From positions 1 through 5,341 of the forward strand of contig JAHEIJ010000177.1 in the NCBI GenBank assembly GCA_024639445.1: a stretch of 5,341 bases of DNA, read 5' to 3'. Positions 1 through 5,027 of this stretch are shown piece by piece. The translations under genes were made by a program, and so were the position numbers. Below the pieces are notes generated by a model. The model was given only the letters and a program-made list of their open reading frames with translations, had not been told where the DNA came from and made no database searches. The first letter of the stretch is position 1; the number at the start of each line of letters is the position of its first letter. The stretch is from Gammaproteobacteria bacterium. GTDB taxonomy: Bacteria > Pseudomonadota > Gammaproteobacteria > UBA6429 > Thiohalophilaceae.

Positions 1-3
1 AAA

Positions 4-567
4 TCAGGTCTCCACCCAATACCTGATTTGCCTGGGATTGACATCATTGGTGATAATTCTCGCCACCCCAAAAGACCCCAACATTAGCCACTCTGGTTCA
101 CCTTCGCCATGCCAACAGCAGCTTATCTGCCTGCTACGTAACGTTTGTAAAACGTTACCAGCAGGATTCTCGTTGCCAAAATCCACGCAGAGCGGCGAAA
201 AAGCCTCTACGCTTTCAAGCAGACTTATTAGTGTCGCCACATCTGAATTCACCCTGGTCCGTAACAGAATGCCGACACAGCGGTCACCAAAAGCAGCGGC
301 CCTGTGTAACTGTGACTGTGCTTCCTCGGCAGTATTGGCGCTAATTTCCACTACAAACCGAAAAGACGCCTCACTAGCCTCACACCATTGTGTAGCATCC
401 GCCTCGGGCAAACGCCATTCTTCTGCTGTCACCAGCACCACTGGAAATTCATTGGCGTAGTAACTCAATCGCCAGTCCGAAGGCAAGTCTTCCGGATAAT
501 AATCGGCTGCCCAGCCCGAGTGGAACCAGCCACTGGCGCCGATAAGAAGTGGATAGTCACGTGCCAT
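4..567 (-). CDS. Short, divergent DUF72 (YecE-like) family protein
   Basis: The 187-residue product begins with the pattern typical of DUF72/YecE proteins: IGASGW at residues 9-14, a W-x-x-x-YYP stretch around residues 19-25, and YYANEF at 36-41. The family forms a TIM-barrel-like fold of unknown biochemical role. Two features are odd. Family members are usually about 240-300 residues, so this one is clearly short although it has its own start and stop. The segment after YYANEF, where most members have a VEIN-T-F-Y-R-like motif, reads VVLVTAEEWRLP (43-54), so the usual acidic and Asn residues are missing. This suggests a degenerate or functionally diverged branch. The ATG at 567 places the conserved motif close to the N-terminus, as in the family; the ribosome-binding site is weak. 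It is transcribed away from the outer-membrane genes, so no functional link to them is implied. Family assignment is from motif recognition only. Confidence 0.72.
   Translation of the reverse strand: MARDYPLLIGASGWFHSGWAADYYPEDLPSDWRLSYYANEFPVVLVTAEEWRLPEADATQWCEASEASFRFVVEISANTAEEAQSQLHRAAAFGDRCVGILLRTRVNSDVATLISLLESVEAFSPLCVDFGNENPAGNVLQTLRSRQISCCWHGEGEPEWLMLGSFGVARIITNDVNPRQIRYWVET
131..164. repeat. Intragenic inverted repeat (long stem-loop) in the DUF72 gene
   Basis: The arms GTAACGTTT (138-146) and AAACGTTAC (150-158) are perfect 9-bp reverse complements around a 3-base loop. An outer pair, CTGCT (131-135) and AGCAG (160-164), extends the stem by 5 bp after a small asymmetric bulge (AC against C). 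The structure lies wholly inside coding sequence and corresponds to residues 135-146 of the DUF72 protein. There is no T-run on either side, so it does not look like an intrinsic terminator. It could be a protein-binding palindrome, an mRNA hairpin, a small palindromic repeat that has entered the gene, or chance. Confidence 0.6.
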
Positions 568-575
568 AATGTAGA

Positions 576-604
576 TTGACCTGTCTCAAGTTGCTGTAGA
601 TATG
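576..604 (+). promoter_or_regulatory. Possible sigma-70-type promoter for the zinc-ribbon gene
   Basis: In the 73-bp divergent intergenic region, TTGACC (576-581, five of six matches to the -35 consensus) is followed after 17 bp by GATATG (599-604), a poor -10 with three of six matches. The region should hold promoters for both the minus-strand DUF72 gene and the plus-strand run. On the minus strand TATTAT (complement of 607-612) could serve as a -10, but no convincing -35 lies upstream of it. This is a consensus match by eye. Confidence 0.33.
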
Positions 605-640
605 GAATAATAGCGCCCAGGATCGAAAAGGCAGAAAGTC

Positions 641-826
641 ATGGGTGATGTCGTAACCTTAAAAAAGCTCCGCCCGAAAGACAAGTACAAGGGAAAAACC
701 CTGTGTAAAAGCGGCTTCCACAAATGGGAGGTCGTGCAGGGTAATCCATTTGATGTCAAACAAGGCAGGATGGTGACGCGCTATCGCTGCGCACGTTGTG
801 GCGCGACCCGCACTAAAGCACGTTGA
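641..826 (+). CDS. Small zinc-ribbon-like protein, function unknown
   Basis: This is a 61-residue basic protein with the metal-ligand pattern C22-x4-H27 near the middle and C50-A-R-C53 near the C-terminus, followed by GATRTKAR. The two pairs are separated by 22 residues containing KWEV and FDVKQG. This is the layout of a small zinc ribbon with one Cys/His knuckle and one CxxC knuckle. Lysine and arginine are abundant throughout, so contact with nucleic acid is possible but is inference. The ATG is supported by an AAAAGG motif (626-631) nine bases upstream. There is no signal peptide or membrane segment, so it is probably cytoplasmic. It starts the plus-strand run and lies just upstream of mlaA, possibly co-transcribed with it. 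I do not recognise a characterised homologue, and no function is claimed. Coding potential is supported by the ribosome-binding site and the paired ligand motifs. Confidence 0.75.
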   Translation: MGDVVTLKKLRPKDKYKGKTLCKSGFHKWEVVQGNPFDVKQGRMVTRYRCARCGATRTKAR

Positions 827-850
827 ATTCACTAAACAATACTATATAAA
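823..850 (+). promoter_or_regulatory. Candidate promoter in the AT-rich gap before mlaA
   Basis: TTGAAT (823-828) and TATAAA (845-850) are separated by 16 bp and match the sigma-70 hexamers at four and five of six positions. They fall in a distinctly AT-rich stretch between the zinc-ribbon stop codon and the mlaA signal sequence. The predicted start point, about 857, leaves almost no leader if mlaA begins at the TTG at 861, and lies inside the gene if it begins at the GTG at 798. Either the promoter is not real or the mlaA start needs revision. Confidence 0.25.
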
Positions 851-860
851 GAATAACCTC

Positions 861-1706
861 TTGCAAGCTACAACCACGAACTCACCCGTTAATTCAGTTT
901 ATCTGCTACTGCTGTTTCTTACTCTGGCACTGCTGGGTGGTTGCGCCAGTGTGCCAGGCCCACCTGATGAGCGAGATCCCTTTGAGTCCTACAATCGTTT
1001 TATGTTCAGCTTTAATGATTCCCTAGACAGCGCCATCTTGCGACCGGTGGCGCAGGGTTACCAAAATATAACACCAGATCTGGTCGAGACCGGGATATCC
1101 AATTTTTTCGATAACATTGGTGACCTCAATGTAATGGTTAACAACTTTCTGCAATTTAACATAGAAAGAGGCGTGTCCGATTTTGGCCGGATTCTCTGGA
1201 ACAGTACGGTAGGCATATTTGGTCTGATTGATGTGGCCTCTCACATGGGCTTGCAAAAGCATGATGAAGATTTCGGCCAGACTTTTGCCGTCTGGGGTGT
1301 ACCCGATGGCCCTTATTTCGTGTTGCCCCTGCTTGGCCCCAGCACTGTGCGTGACAGCGTGGGTCTGGTGGGAGACATTTATGTGGATCCGCTATTTCAA
1401 ATCGAGGAAGAAGGTAATGTCTACTGGGGTGCTGTTATCTTGCGCTTTATCGATACCCGTGCTGATTTACTCAGTGCCAGCCGCATCCTGGATCAGGCGG
1501 CGATTGATCCCTATATCTTCGTGCGTGATGCCTATCTGCAACACCGCCGCAACCTGATATATAACGGTAATCCACCAATTGATGAAACCATGCAGTTTGA
1601 TCCCAGCACCGATGCCGATTTGGAACTGGAACTTGAACTGGAGCTGGAACTCGAACAGCAACAATCAACACCAGACTCACCATCCAGTCCGGAACAAGTT
1701 CCATGA
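861..1706 (+). CDS. mlaA: MlaA (VacJ) outer-membrane phospholipid-removal lipoprotein
   Basis: MlaA is the outer-membrane lipoprotein of the Mla pathway. It lets phospholipids that have strayed into the outer leaflet pass to periplasmic MlaC and back to the inner membrane. Numbered from the TTG at 861 (281 residues), a hydrophobic segment (15-24) leads to a lipobox LGGC with the lipidated Cys at 28. The family signature follows: DPFESYNR (39-46), RPVAQGY (61-67), SNFFDNIGD (80-88), DFGQT (137-141), GPYFVLPLLGPS (150-161) and DPYIFVRDAY (216-225). The start is uncertain. A GTG at 798 gives 302 residues but overlaps the upstream gene by 29 bases and leaves an unusually long 35-residue n-region. 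The TTG gives a normal-length signal peptide, but one without basic residues and with only a weak AAAGAA ribosome site. The C-terminus carries six Leu-Glu pairs (254-265) and a Gln/Ser/Pro-rich end beyond the usual domain; E. coli MlaA has 251 residues. No other mla gene is visible here. Confidence 0.93.
   Translation: MQATTTNSPVNSVYLLLLFLTLALLGGCASVPGPPDERDPFESYNRFMFSFNDSLDSAILRPVAQGYQNITPDLVETGISNFFDNIGDLNVMVNNFLQFNIERGVSDFGRILWNSTVGIFGLIDVASHMGLQKHDEDFGQTFAVWGVPDGPYFVLPLLGPSTVRDSVGLVGDIYVDPLFQIEEEGNVYWGAVILRFIDTRADLLSASRILDQAAIDPYIFVRDAYLQHRRNLIYNGNPPIDETMQFDPSTDADLELELELELELEQQQSTPDSPSSPEQVP
1620..1655 (+). repeat. Six-unit CTGGAA-like hexamer repeat encoding (Leu-Glu)6
   Basis: Six imperfect tandem hexamers (TTGGAA, CTGGAA, CTTGAA, CTGGAG, CTGGAA, CTCGAA) encode alternating Leu and Glu near the C-terminus of MlaA, followed by three Gln codons. 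The units differ mostly at synonymous positions, so the array is old enough to have diverged or is kept at the protein level. Hexamer tracts keep frame when they expand or contract, so length variation between strains is plausible. The encoded segment is strongly acidic and would lie after the conserved MlaA domain. Confidence 0.85.
1628..1655 (+). promoter_or_regulatory. Sigma-E (RpoE)-like promoter match at the 3' end of mlaA
   Basis: GGAACTT (1628-1634), the full -35 consensus of the envelope-stress sigma factor RpoE, is followed after exactly 16 bp by TCGAA (1651-1655), which fits the TCnAA form of the -10. Transcription would start near 1660 and give a leader of about 75 bases to yrbG, driving yrbG through lptA. 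Sigma-E control of the lpt locus is known in E. coli, which makes this attractive. However, both elements lie in the Leu-Glu hexamer repeat, which is rich in GGAACT by its coding nature, so the match may be accidental. Confidence 0.35.
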
Positions 1707-1734
1707 CATGCAACAACCGAATTAAACCAAAACG

Positions 1735-2709
1735 ATGACCTCAGAACTGCTTGTCCCTATTTTCGCCGTAATCAGTGGCTTTGCCTTACTGGTATGGGGA
1801 GCCGACCGTTTTGTGGATGGCGCCTCCGCCACCGCCCGAAACCTGGGCGTGTCACCCCTCATCATTGGCTTGACCATTGTCGGTATCGGCACCTCCGCGC
1901 CCGAGATCCTGGTGTCCGCCATGGCAGCCTGGCAGGGCAATCCTGCACTGGGGATAGGCAACGCCCTCGGCTCAAACATTACCAATATCGGTCTGGTACT
2001 GGGGGTGACCGCCATTATCACTCCACTAGTGGTCAAGTCCGACACCCTGCGGCGTGAATACCCACTGATGTTTATAATCATGCTGGTTAGTCTGATGCTA
2101 CTGCTCGACGGGGAAATGAGTCGGCTGGATGGAATTATTCTGCTCATTGGTCTGGTGATCATGGTGATGTGGATGATCCGTCTGAGCTTAAGACGCGAGC
2201 ATGATCCGATGGAGGATGAATTCGATAAGGAAATTCCACGTGTTTCCACCGGCAAAGCGCTGTTCTGGCTCGCCTTGGGTATGATCCTGCTGCTGGGTAG
2301 TTCCCGCCTACTCGTATGGGGTGCAGTTGATATCGCCCTGACCATGGGCATCAGTGATCTCATCATCGGTTTGACCATCGTGGCCATCGGTACCAGCCTG
2401 CCGGAACTGGCGGCCTCGGTCATGAGCGCCCTGCGCAATGAGCCCGATATTGCCATTGGGAATGTCATTGGTTCAAACATGTTTAACCTGCTGGCAGTAC
2501 TGGGTTTGCCGGGCGTGATTCATCCAACCCTGCTGGAGCCAGAGATCCTGACCCGGGATTATACTTATATGATTGGCCTTAGCATCGCGCTGTTTGTCAT
2601 GGCCTACGGTTTTCGGGGTCAGGGGCGGATCAACCGGGTAGAAGGTTTGTTGCTGCTGATCGCCTACTTCGTCTATCTGGGACTGTTGTACCATAGCGTG
2701 AGGTCTTAA
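1735..2709 (+). CDS. yrbG: YrbG-family CaCA calcium/sodium antiporter
   Basis: This is an inner-membrane protein of 324 residues, nearly the same length as E. coli YrbG (325), with about ten hydrophobic segments in two homologous halves. Each half carries the alpha-repeat of the Ca2+/cation antiporter superfamily: GTSAPE (52-57) with GNALGSN (75-81), and GTSLPE (219-224) with GNVIGSN (242-248). The acidic residues E57 and E224 and the Asn residues of the GSN motifs are the expected ion-binding positions. A charged loop (about 152-170, rich in Arg, Glu and Asp) separates the halves. It exchanges cations across the inner membrane; calcium/sodium is the usual annotation, but the physiological substrate of YrbG is not settled. 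It starts 28 bases after mlaA, with no clear Shine-Dalgarno sequence before the ATG, and it heads the classical kds-lpt gene order. Its link to LPS synthesis is one of conserved position only. Confidence 0.93.
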   Translation: MTSELLVPIFAVISGFALLVWGADRFVDGASATARNLGVSPLIIGLTIVGIGTSAPEILVSAMAAWQGNPALGIGNALGSNITNIGLVLGVTAIITPLVVKSDTLRREYPLMFIIMLVSLMLLLDGEMSRLDGIILLIGLVIMVMWMIRLSLRREHDPMEDEFDKEIPRVSTGKALFWLALGMILLLGSSRLLVWGAVDIALTMGISDLIIGLTIVAIGTSLPELAASVMSALRNEPDIAIGNVIGSNMFNLLAVLGLPGVIHPTLLEPEILTRDYTYMIGLSIALFVMAYGFRGQGRINRVEGLLLLIAYFVYLGLLYHSVRS

Positions 2710-2724
2710 ACGCGGGGAGTTGTC

Positions 2725-2928
2725 ATGGGTTCACTTGAGTTACAGGTCGAGAATGTAAAATGTGGTGGTTGTGCCAATGCGATACAGAAAGGGCTATCGG
2801 CGCTGCCCGGTATCGATGAGGTAACGGTAAATATTGAGAGTGGTGCGGTCACCATCCACGGTGAAGGCTACAATGACAAGGATATTCACTCCAAACTCAA
2901 CGACCTGGGTTATCCGGTCAGAGGCTAA
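2725..2928 (+). CDS. HMA-domain heavy-metal-binding protein (copper-chaperone-like)
   Basis: The 67-residue protein is a single heavy-metal-associated (HMA) domain with the beta-alpha-beta-beta-alpha-beta pattern of CopZ/Atx1 proteins and of metal-ATPase N-terminal domains. The metal-binding motif is C13-G-G-C16 after the first strand. The usual Met two residues before the first Cys is replaced (NVKCGGC). LPGIDEVTVN (27-36) and the C-terminal LGYPV (61-65) are family-typical. It would bind a soft metal ion such as Cu(I) in the cytoplasm. The exact metal and partner cannot be told, and no metal ATPase or metalloregulator is visible nearby. A strong GGGGAG ribosome site (2714-2719) lies five bases before the ATG, and only nine bases separate the stop from kdsD, so it is very probably part of the same transcript. 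Its place between yrbG and kdsD is absent from the E. coli operon and unexplained. Confidence 0.88.
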   Translation: MGSLELQVENVKCGGCANAIQKGLSALPGIDEVTVNIESGAVTIHGEGYNDKDIHSKLNDLGYPVRG

Positions 2929-2937
2929 CGGCAATCC

Positions 2938-3912
2938 ATGGATAAAGACAAAGTCACTACTCTCGCGACTGCGGTCATTGAGACCGAGGCCGATGCGGTT
3001 CGCCATCTTAAAACGCGCATAGACGACACTTTTTATCAGGCCTGCGAGCATATGTTAGGTTGCAAGGGGCGCATCGTGGTCACCGGCATGGGAAAATCGG
3101 GGCATATCGGAGGCAAGATTGCCGCTACCCTGGCCAGTACCGGCACACCTGCCTTTTTTGTCCACCCCGGCGAGGCCAGCCATGGTGACCTGGGCATGAT
3201 TACTCAACAGGATGTGGTGCTGGCTCTCTCCAACTCCGGTGAAACTGACGAGATATTGACCATTTTGCCTCTGATTAAACGTCTGGGTATTCCGCTGATT
3301 GCCCTGACCGGCAATCCCGGCTCGCGCCTGGCCGAAGAAGCGAACGTACACCTCGATATCAGTGTTGATAAGGAAGCCTGTCCGTTGGGATTGGCCCCGA
3401 CTTCCAGCACCACCGCAACCCTGGTCATGGGGGATGCCCTCGCCGTGTCATTACTGGAGTCTCGGGGATTCACAGCCAATGATTTTGCCCTCTCCCACCC
3501 CGGTGGCCGACTTGGCAAACGCCTGCTGCTACATGTGCAGGACATTATGCACACGGGAGAGGGAATACCCCGGGTTAGCGAAGCTGCGAGCTTGAGTGAA
3601 GCTTTGGTGGAAATGACGCAAAAGGGGTTGGGCATGACGGTGATCACCGATCCAGATGACCAGGTGATTGGTGTCTTTACTGACGGCGATCTGCGTCGGG
3701 TCCTGGACCACGGGGAAGTCAATGTGCGTGAACTCGGCATCGCGGACTGCATGACCCGGGAACCCAAAACAATTCGCCCGGATCAATTGGCTGCCGAAGC
3801 CCTGCAACTGATGGATACAAAACGCATCAATGCCATGCCCGTAGTGGATACGCAACAACAATTAATTGGTGCTATCAACATGCATGATCTGTTACGGGCC
3901 GGCGTAGTCTAG
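2938..3912 (+). CDS. kdsD: Arabinose-5-phosphate isomerase KdsD
   Basis: KdsD converts D-ribulose 5-phosphate to D-arabinose 5-phosphate, the first committed step to KDO in LPS. The 324 residues comprise an N-terminal SIS sugar-isomerase domain (about 38-175) and two CBS domains (about 203-260 and 270-322). The catalytic positions described for E. coli KdsD all have counterparts with a constant offset of six residues: K53 in GMGKSG, H82 in ASHGD, E105 in SGETDE, E146 in DKEACPLG and H187 in LSHPGGRLGK. The phosphate-binding SNSGE segment (98-102) is intact. The CBS pair is a regulatory module in this family. The ATG at 2938 is preceded only by a distant AGAGG (2920-2924), so translation may depend on coupling to the HMA gene ending nine bases earlier. 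Paralogues such as GutQ and KpsF share this architecture; adjacency to kdsC and lptC favours KdsD. Confidence 0.96.
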   Translation: MDKDKVTTLATAVIETEADAVRHLKTRIDDTFYQACEHMLGCKGRIVVTGMGKSGHIGGKIAATLASTGTPAFFVHPGEASHGDLGMITQQDVVLALSNSGETDEILTILPLIKRLGIPLIALTGNPGSRLAEEANVHLDISVDKEACPLGLAPTSSTTATLVMGDALAVSLLESRGFTANDFALSHPGGRLGKRLLLHVQDIMHTGEGIPRVSEAASLSEALVEMTQKGLGMTVITDPDDQVIGVFTDGDLRRVLDHGEVNVRELGIADCMTREPKTIRPDQLAAEALQLMDTKRINAMPVVDTQQQLIGAINMHDLLRAGVV

Positions 3913-3936
3913 GGTGTTCAGCAAGAGAGAACGAAT

Positions 3937-4461
3937 ATGAAAGATATTCTGGCCAAGGCCGCACAAATCAAGCTGGTAGTATTCGACGTCGATGGTGTGC
4001 TTACTGACGGTAGCCTGTTTATCGGTGATGATGGCCAGGAATACAAGGCCTTCCATTCGCGCGACGGACTGGGAATGAAACTGCTTCGGAAAAGTGGTGT
4101 CGAAGTTGGCATCATCACAGCACGCACATCTGAAGTTGTTAAACACCGTATGGAAAATCTCGACATCGAATACGTCTACCAGGGCCGGCTTGAGAAACTA
4201 CCCGCTCTCAAGGAATTGCTTGCCAAGCTGGAGCTTACATTTGAACAAACAGCTTATGTTGGCGACGACGTTGTCGACCTGCCGGTGATGCGGCAAGTTG
4301 GACTGGCAATTGCCGTGCAGGATGCACACCCGCTTGCCAAACAGCATGCCCATTGGCAAACCCCCCATGGCGGCGGACGGGGAGCGGCCCGCGATGTCTG
4401 TGAACTCATCATGGAAGCCCAGAATACGCTCGATACACAACTCAAGCCATTTCTTATATGA
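3937..4461 (+). CDS. kdsC: 3-deoxy-D-manno-octulosonate-8-phosphate phosphatase KdsC
   Basis: KdsC removes the phosphate from KDO-8-phosphate to release KDO, the step before activation to CMP-KDO. It is a small C0-type HAD hydrolase with no large cap, which works as a tetramer in characterised members. Visible motifs are DVDGVLTDG (17-25) with nucleophile D17 and acid/base D19, IITAR (59-63) with T61, K87 in GRLEKL (the family more often has Asp before this Lys), and GDDVVDLPVM (109-118) with Mg-binding D110 and D111. The C-terminal GGGRGAARDVCE (145-156) is the tail that reaches the neighbouring active site in known KdsC structures. At 174 residues it is near normal length and lacks the N-terminal extension of E. 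coli KdsC (188). GAGAGA (3925-3930) lies six bases before the ATG. The stop overlaps the lptC start as ATGA (4458-4461), indicating translational coupling. Confidence 0.96.
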   Translation: MKDILAKAAQIKLVVFDVDGVLTDGSLFIGDDGQEYKAFHSRDGLGMKLLRKSGVEVGIITARTSEVVKHRMENLDIEYVYQGRLEKLPALKELLAKLELTFEQTAYVGDDVVDLPVMRQVGLAIAVQDAHPLAKQHAHWQTPHGGGRGAARDVCELIMEAQNTLDTQLKPFLI

Positions 4462-5027
4462 GTCGCCTGCAATTCCTCATTATTCTGGCTGTGGTATTAC
4501 TGATTGCTGCCTATGGCAACTGGTTGGTGACGACATTCCGATCAACGACTGCGAGTGGCCCACAAAAAGTGCGCCATGATCCTGATTATTTTATCGAAGA
4601 TGTTACCAGCACCATGATGGACGCCAAGGGTAATCCCCGCTACCGCTTAACGGCAGAAGTCGTCAACCACTATCCTGATGATAAAAGCGTCAGTTTACAG
4701 GCGCCGCGCCTGGAATATTATCGTCAACAATTACCCCCCTGGACAGCTGAGTCGGAGACAGGACGTATCTACGATAAAGGCCGACAGGTTTTTCTGGACG
4801 GAGAGGTCACCATGCACCGCCCTGCCGAAGGTAAGCAACCTGCGACTCGCTTGTATACCCGGGATTTGCTTATCCTGCCTGACGATGATTATGCGGAAAC
4901 CGCCGCCGCAGTAAAAATCAAAAGTGGCGAGAGTGAGCTCAGGGGGACAGGAATGCAGGTCTATATGGCCGAGGGGCGTATGGAGTTACTGGCCAAAGGT
5001 ATGGGCGTATATGTATTCCAACAATAA
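4458..5027 (+). CDS. lptC: LPS transport bitopic protein LptC
   Basis: LptC is the inner-membrane component of the Lpt bridge. It accepts LPS from the LptB2FG ATPase and passes it to LptA. The protein has 189 residues, against 191 in E. coli. A single N-terminal membrane anchor (about 5-24) is followed by a periplasmic beta-jellyroll domain. Recognisable family segments are DYFIEDVTSTMMDAKGNPRY (43-62), W95 followed by the turn G102-R-I-Y, DGEVTMHR (114-121), YAETAAAVKIKSG (145-157), and LRGTGMQVYMAEGRMELL (161-178) near the end. The start is fixed by the ATGA overlap with kdsC and places the anchor at the N-terminus. The reading frame overlaps the probable lptA start (5011) by 17 bases. No sequence defect is seen. 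Confidence 0.94.
   Translation: MSRLQFLIILAVVLLIAAYGNWLVTTFRSTTASGPQKVRHDPDYFIEDVTSTMMDAKGNPRYRLTAEVVNHYPDDKSVSLQAPRLEYYRQQLPPWTAESETGRIYDKGRQVFLDGEVTMHRPAEGKQPATRLYTRDLLILPDDDYAETAAAVKIKSGESELRGTGMQVYMAEGRMELLAKGMGVYVFQQ

Noticed and set aside
131..164. Reading the DUF72 stem-loop as an intrinsic terminator
   Set aside because: No T-run follows the stem on either strand, and it lies mid-gene with AT-rich inner pairs.
38..460. Plus-strand open frame (140 residues) opposite the DUF72 gene
   Set aside because: The minus-strand frame has a recognisable family signature. The plus-strand product shows no domain features and has no ribosome site.
1707..1734. Possible terminator or regulatory element between mlaA and yrbG
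   Set aside because: Only 28 bases, with no inverted repeat, no T-run and no clear Shine-Dalgarno sequence. Read-through is the simplest view.
1722..2480. Long minus-strand open frame (252 residues) opposite yrbG
   Set aside because: It lies antisense to a clear CaCA antiporter. The Met-, Ser- and Arg-rich translation has no domain pattern and looks like the complement of a hydrophobic membrane-protein gene.
3204..3767. Minus-strand open frame (187 residues) opposite kdsD
   Set aside because: The sense strand carries all KdsD catalytic motifs. The antisense product is Ser/Arg/Pro-rich with no recognisable motif and no evident promoter.
2938..3912. KdsD as GutQ or a capsule-linked KpsF paralogue
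   Set aside because: The three share architecture, but position directly before kdsC and lptC and between yrbG and kdsC fits KdsD. No sorbitol or capsule genes are nearby.
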